Shown: positions 4,318 to 5,679 of the stretch, one piece after another
Numbering within the stretch: the stretch's first letter is position 1
Layout of the letters: every line of letters begins with the position of its first letter
From: Candidatus Cloacimonadota bacterium
GTDB taxonomy: Bacteria > Cloacimonadota > Cloacimonadia > Cloacimonadales > Cloacimonadaceae
DNA length: 5,679 nt
Direction: 5' to 3'
NCBI GenBank assembly: GCA_023230245.1
Contig: JALNXT010000108.1
Span: forward strand, 1-5,679
The notes under the pieces: model-generated
What the model saw: the letters and a program-made list of their open reading frames with translations, nothing else
The model's database searches: none
Told to the model about the DNA's origin: nothing
Made by a program: the position numbers and the translations under genes

Positions 4318-5679
4318 ATGAAAAAAACACTGCTCATTTTAGTAGTCCTGTTAGGGATACTCTCAGGATTAATCGCAGTCCCACGTGAACTCGTGATTGT
4401 AGAAATCGGCACTGGAACCTGGTGCCAGTATTGCCCAGGAGCATCAATGGGTGCTCATGATCTGCTAACCAACGGAATTGCAGTTGGTGTGGTTAAAAAT
4501 CACAACGGTGATAGCTTCGCTAATACTGCATCCAATGCGCGAAACACCTATTATGGAATTAACTCTTTCCCATCTGCTATGTTTGATGGAATGAACAAAT
4601 ATGAAGGTGGAAGTAACACTCAATCCCTATACTCATCATATTTGCCACGTGTAAATGCCCGTCTTGCCATTCCATCCCATTACACCATCAGCGCATCAGG
4701 TGCACATACTGGCAATAATTACATGGTTGTGGTAAACGTAGATAAGCCAGAGGCAGATACCAATACCAACGTGGTGCTTCACGCGGCATTGACACAATCT
4801 AACATTGCGATGAATTGGCAGGGTCAAACCCAAGTACACAACGCGATGAGATTGATGGCACCTAGCCAAAGCGGAACACCCGTAAACCTGGGTACAGGTG
4901 AACAAACTTCCATACCCTTGAACTTTTCAATCCAAACAGCATGGCCTGTGCAAGATTTAGAATTGGTACTATGGCTACAAAATACGGTTACCAAAGAAAT
5001 ACTGCAAGGCAAGAAATATGCACTCAACGCCATCGCTGCCGGAGCCTCGGTGCAAACAGATTTTATGATGTTCCCATTTATTTCGGTAAATTCAACTTCC
5101 ACGAAGAAATTGGTGATGGCAAACTATAGCACCGCTACTGTTACTGGAAATATTAGCATAGATAACCCTGTGTTTACCAGTAGTGTAACTAATTTTTCCA
5201 TCCCGCCTACCTCGATACTGCTTGTGGATATTGGCTTTAACCCAACTCAACCGCTTTCTTATGAAGGCTTTATGACCATTAACGGCAACTTTATAGACGC
5301 TCAGCAATTCCTCGTTATTCTAAACGGGATGGCGTTTACAAATACGGCGCCATCTGCCAGTGCTGTAGTTCAAACAGGGATTCCCGTTCTGCATCAAACC
5401 TTAACTGGCAGCTATGTTTATACCGACCCAGAAAGCCATGCCGAAGGCAACACCCTCATTAAATGGTACCGAAATATCGCTGGAACTCCAACCCTTATTC
5501 CTGGCGCAAATGAACTAAATTACCAGATTGTTGCAGCCGATATTGGATCTCAAATAACTTTTGAAGTTACTCCTGTTGATATTCATGGCCTTGCGGGAAC
5601 AGCAGTGATGACAGCTCCCAGCGCAGTAATTATTAACCTTCCCGTGCCACAGAACTTTAACGCGGTTCTTGATCCCCCC
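4318..5679 (+). CDS. Omp28-like exported thioredoxin-fold protein with Ig-like modules, 3'-truncated
   Basis: The frame gives 454 residues and is still open at the window end. AGGA (4307-4310) lies seven bases before the ATG. A Sec signal peptide is clear: MKKT, hydrophobic LLILVVLLGILSGLIA, likely cleaved after Ala20. Residues about 25-120 form a thioredoxin-like domain, with VIVEIGTGTWCQYCPGAS (CxxC at Cys36 and Cys39) and SFPSAMFDG, whose Pro85 fits the cis-proline loop. Residues about 120-245 resemble the beta-rich second half of Omp28-type proteins (the NWQGQTQVHNAMRLMAPSQSG and LVLWLQN segments). After a further beta-rich stretch, residues about 350-440 look like an Ig-like unit (YVYTDPE, IKWYR, ITFEVTPV), and LPVPQNFNAVLDPP at the end looks like the start of a fibronectin type III module. 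Omp28-related proteins are outer-membrane or secreted proteins of Bacteroidota and relatives; their function is poorly known. A C-terminal sorting domain like that of the first gene is expected beyond the edge but not seen. Confidence 0.88.
   Translation, partial: MKKTLLILVVLLGILSGLIAVPRELVIVEIGTGTWCQYCPGASMGAHDLLTNGIAVGVVKNHNGDSFANTASNARNTYYGINSFPSAMFDGMNKYEGGSNTQSLYSSYLPRVNARLAIPSHYTISASGAHTGNNYMVVVNVDKPEADTNTNVVLHAALTQSNIAMNWQGQTQVHNAMRLMAPSQSGTPVNLGTGEQTSIPLNFSIQTAWPVQDLELVLWLQNTVTKEILQGKKYALNAIAAGASVQTDFMMFPFISVNSTSTKKLVMANYSTATVTGNISIDNPVFTSSVTNFSIPPTSILLVDIGFNPTQPLSYEGFMTINGNFIDAQQFLVILNGMAFTNTAPSASAVVQTGIPVLHQTLTGSYVYTDPESHAEGNTLIKWYRNIAGTPTLIPGANELNYQIVAADIGSQITFEVTPVDIHGLAGTAVMTAPSAVIINLPVPQNFNAVLDPP

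Overview
The window looks like a chromosome fragment of an uncultured fermentative bacterium of the Fibrobacterota-Chlorobiota-Bacteroidota (FCB) side of the tree. Candidatus Cloacimonadota is my best guess. This rests on three things: a C-terminal sorting domain built around YPNPFNPSTT (FlgD-like, type IX secretion style), an Omp28-like secreted thioredoxin-fold protein carrying modular Ig-like units, and a pairing of a PPi-type phosphofructokinase with a hexameric glutamate dehydrogenase, which suits an amino-acid or sugar fermenter. The lineage is inferred from these features; no marker gene is present.

Layout, all four genes on the + strand: (1) 1-798, the 3' part of a secreted or surface protein with a helical, TPR-like region and a C-terminal sorting domain; (2) 799-1092, a gene-free gap with a perfect 10-bp-stem palindrome; (3) 1093-2313, a phosphofructokinase with PPi-type active-site motifs; (4) 2314-2838, a 525-bp gap without a credible gene but dense in inverted repeats: two tandem copies of a palindromic element of about 77 bp, two partial copies of its arms, a separate perfect 14-bp-stem hairpin, and a short hairpin next to the following gene's ribosome binding site; (5) 2839-4176, glutamate dehydrogenase, closed by a textbook intrinsic terminator; (6) 4318-5679, the 5' part of an Omp28-like exported protein with a WCQYC motif, running off the window.

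The two metabolic enzymes are separate transcription units rather than an obvious operon. Phosphofructokinase would phosphorylate fructose 6-phosphate (reversibly if PPi is used), and glutamate dehydrogenase links 2-oxoglutarate and ammonium to glutamate. The flanking genes are envelope or secreted proteins, probably exported by Sec and then, for the first one at least, a type IX-like system. I see no phage, transposase, CRISPR, toxin-antitoxin or RNA gene. The most unusual content is the 2321-2547 repeat cluster: its arm differences are mostly G-U compatible in the + strand transcript, which suggests selection on an RNA hairpin.
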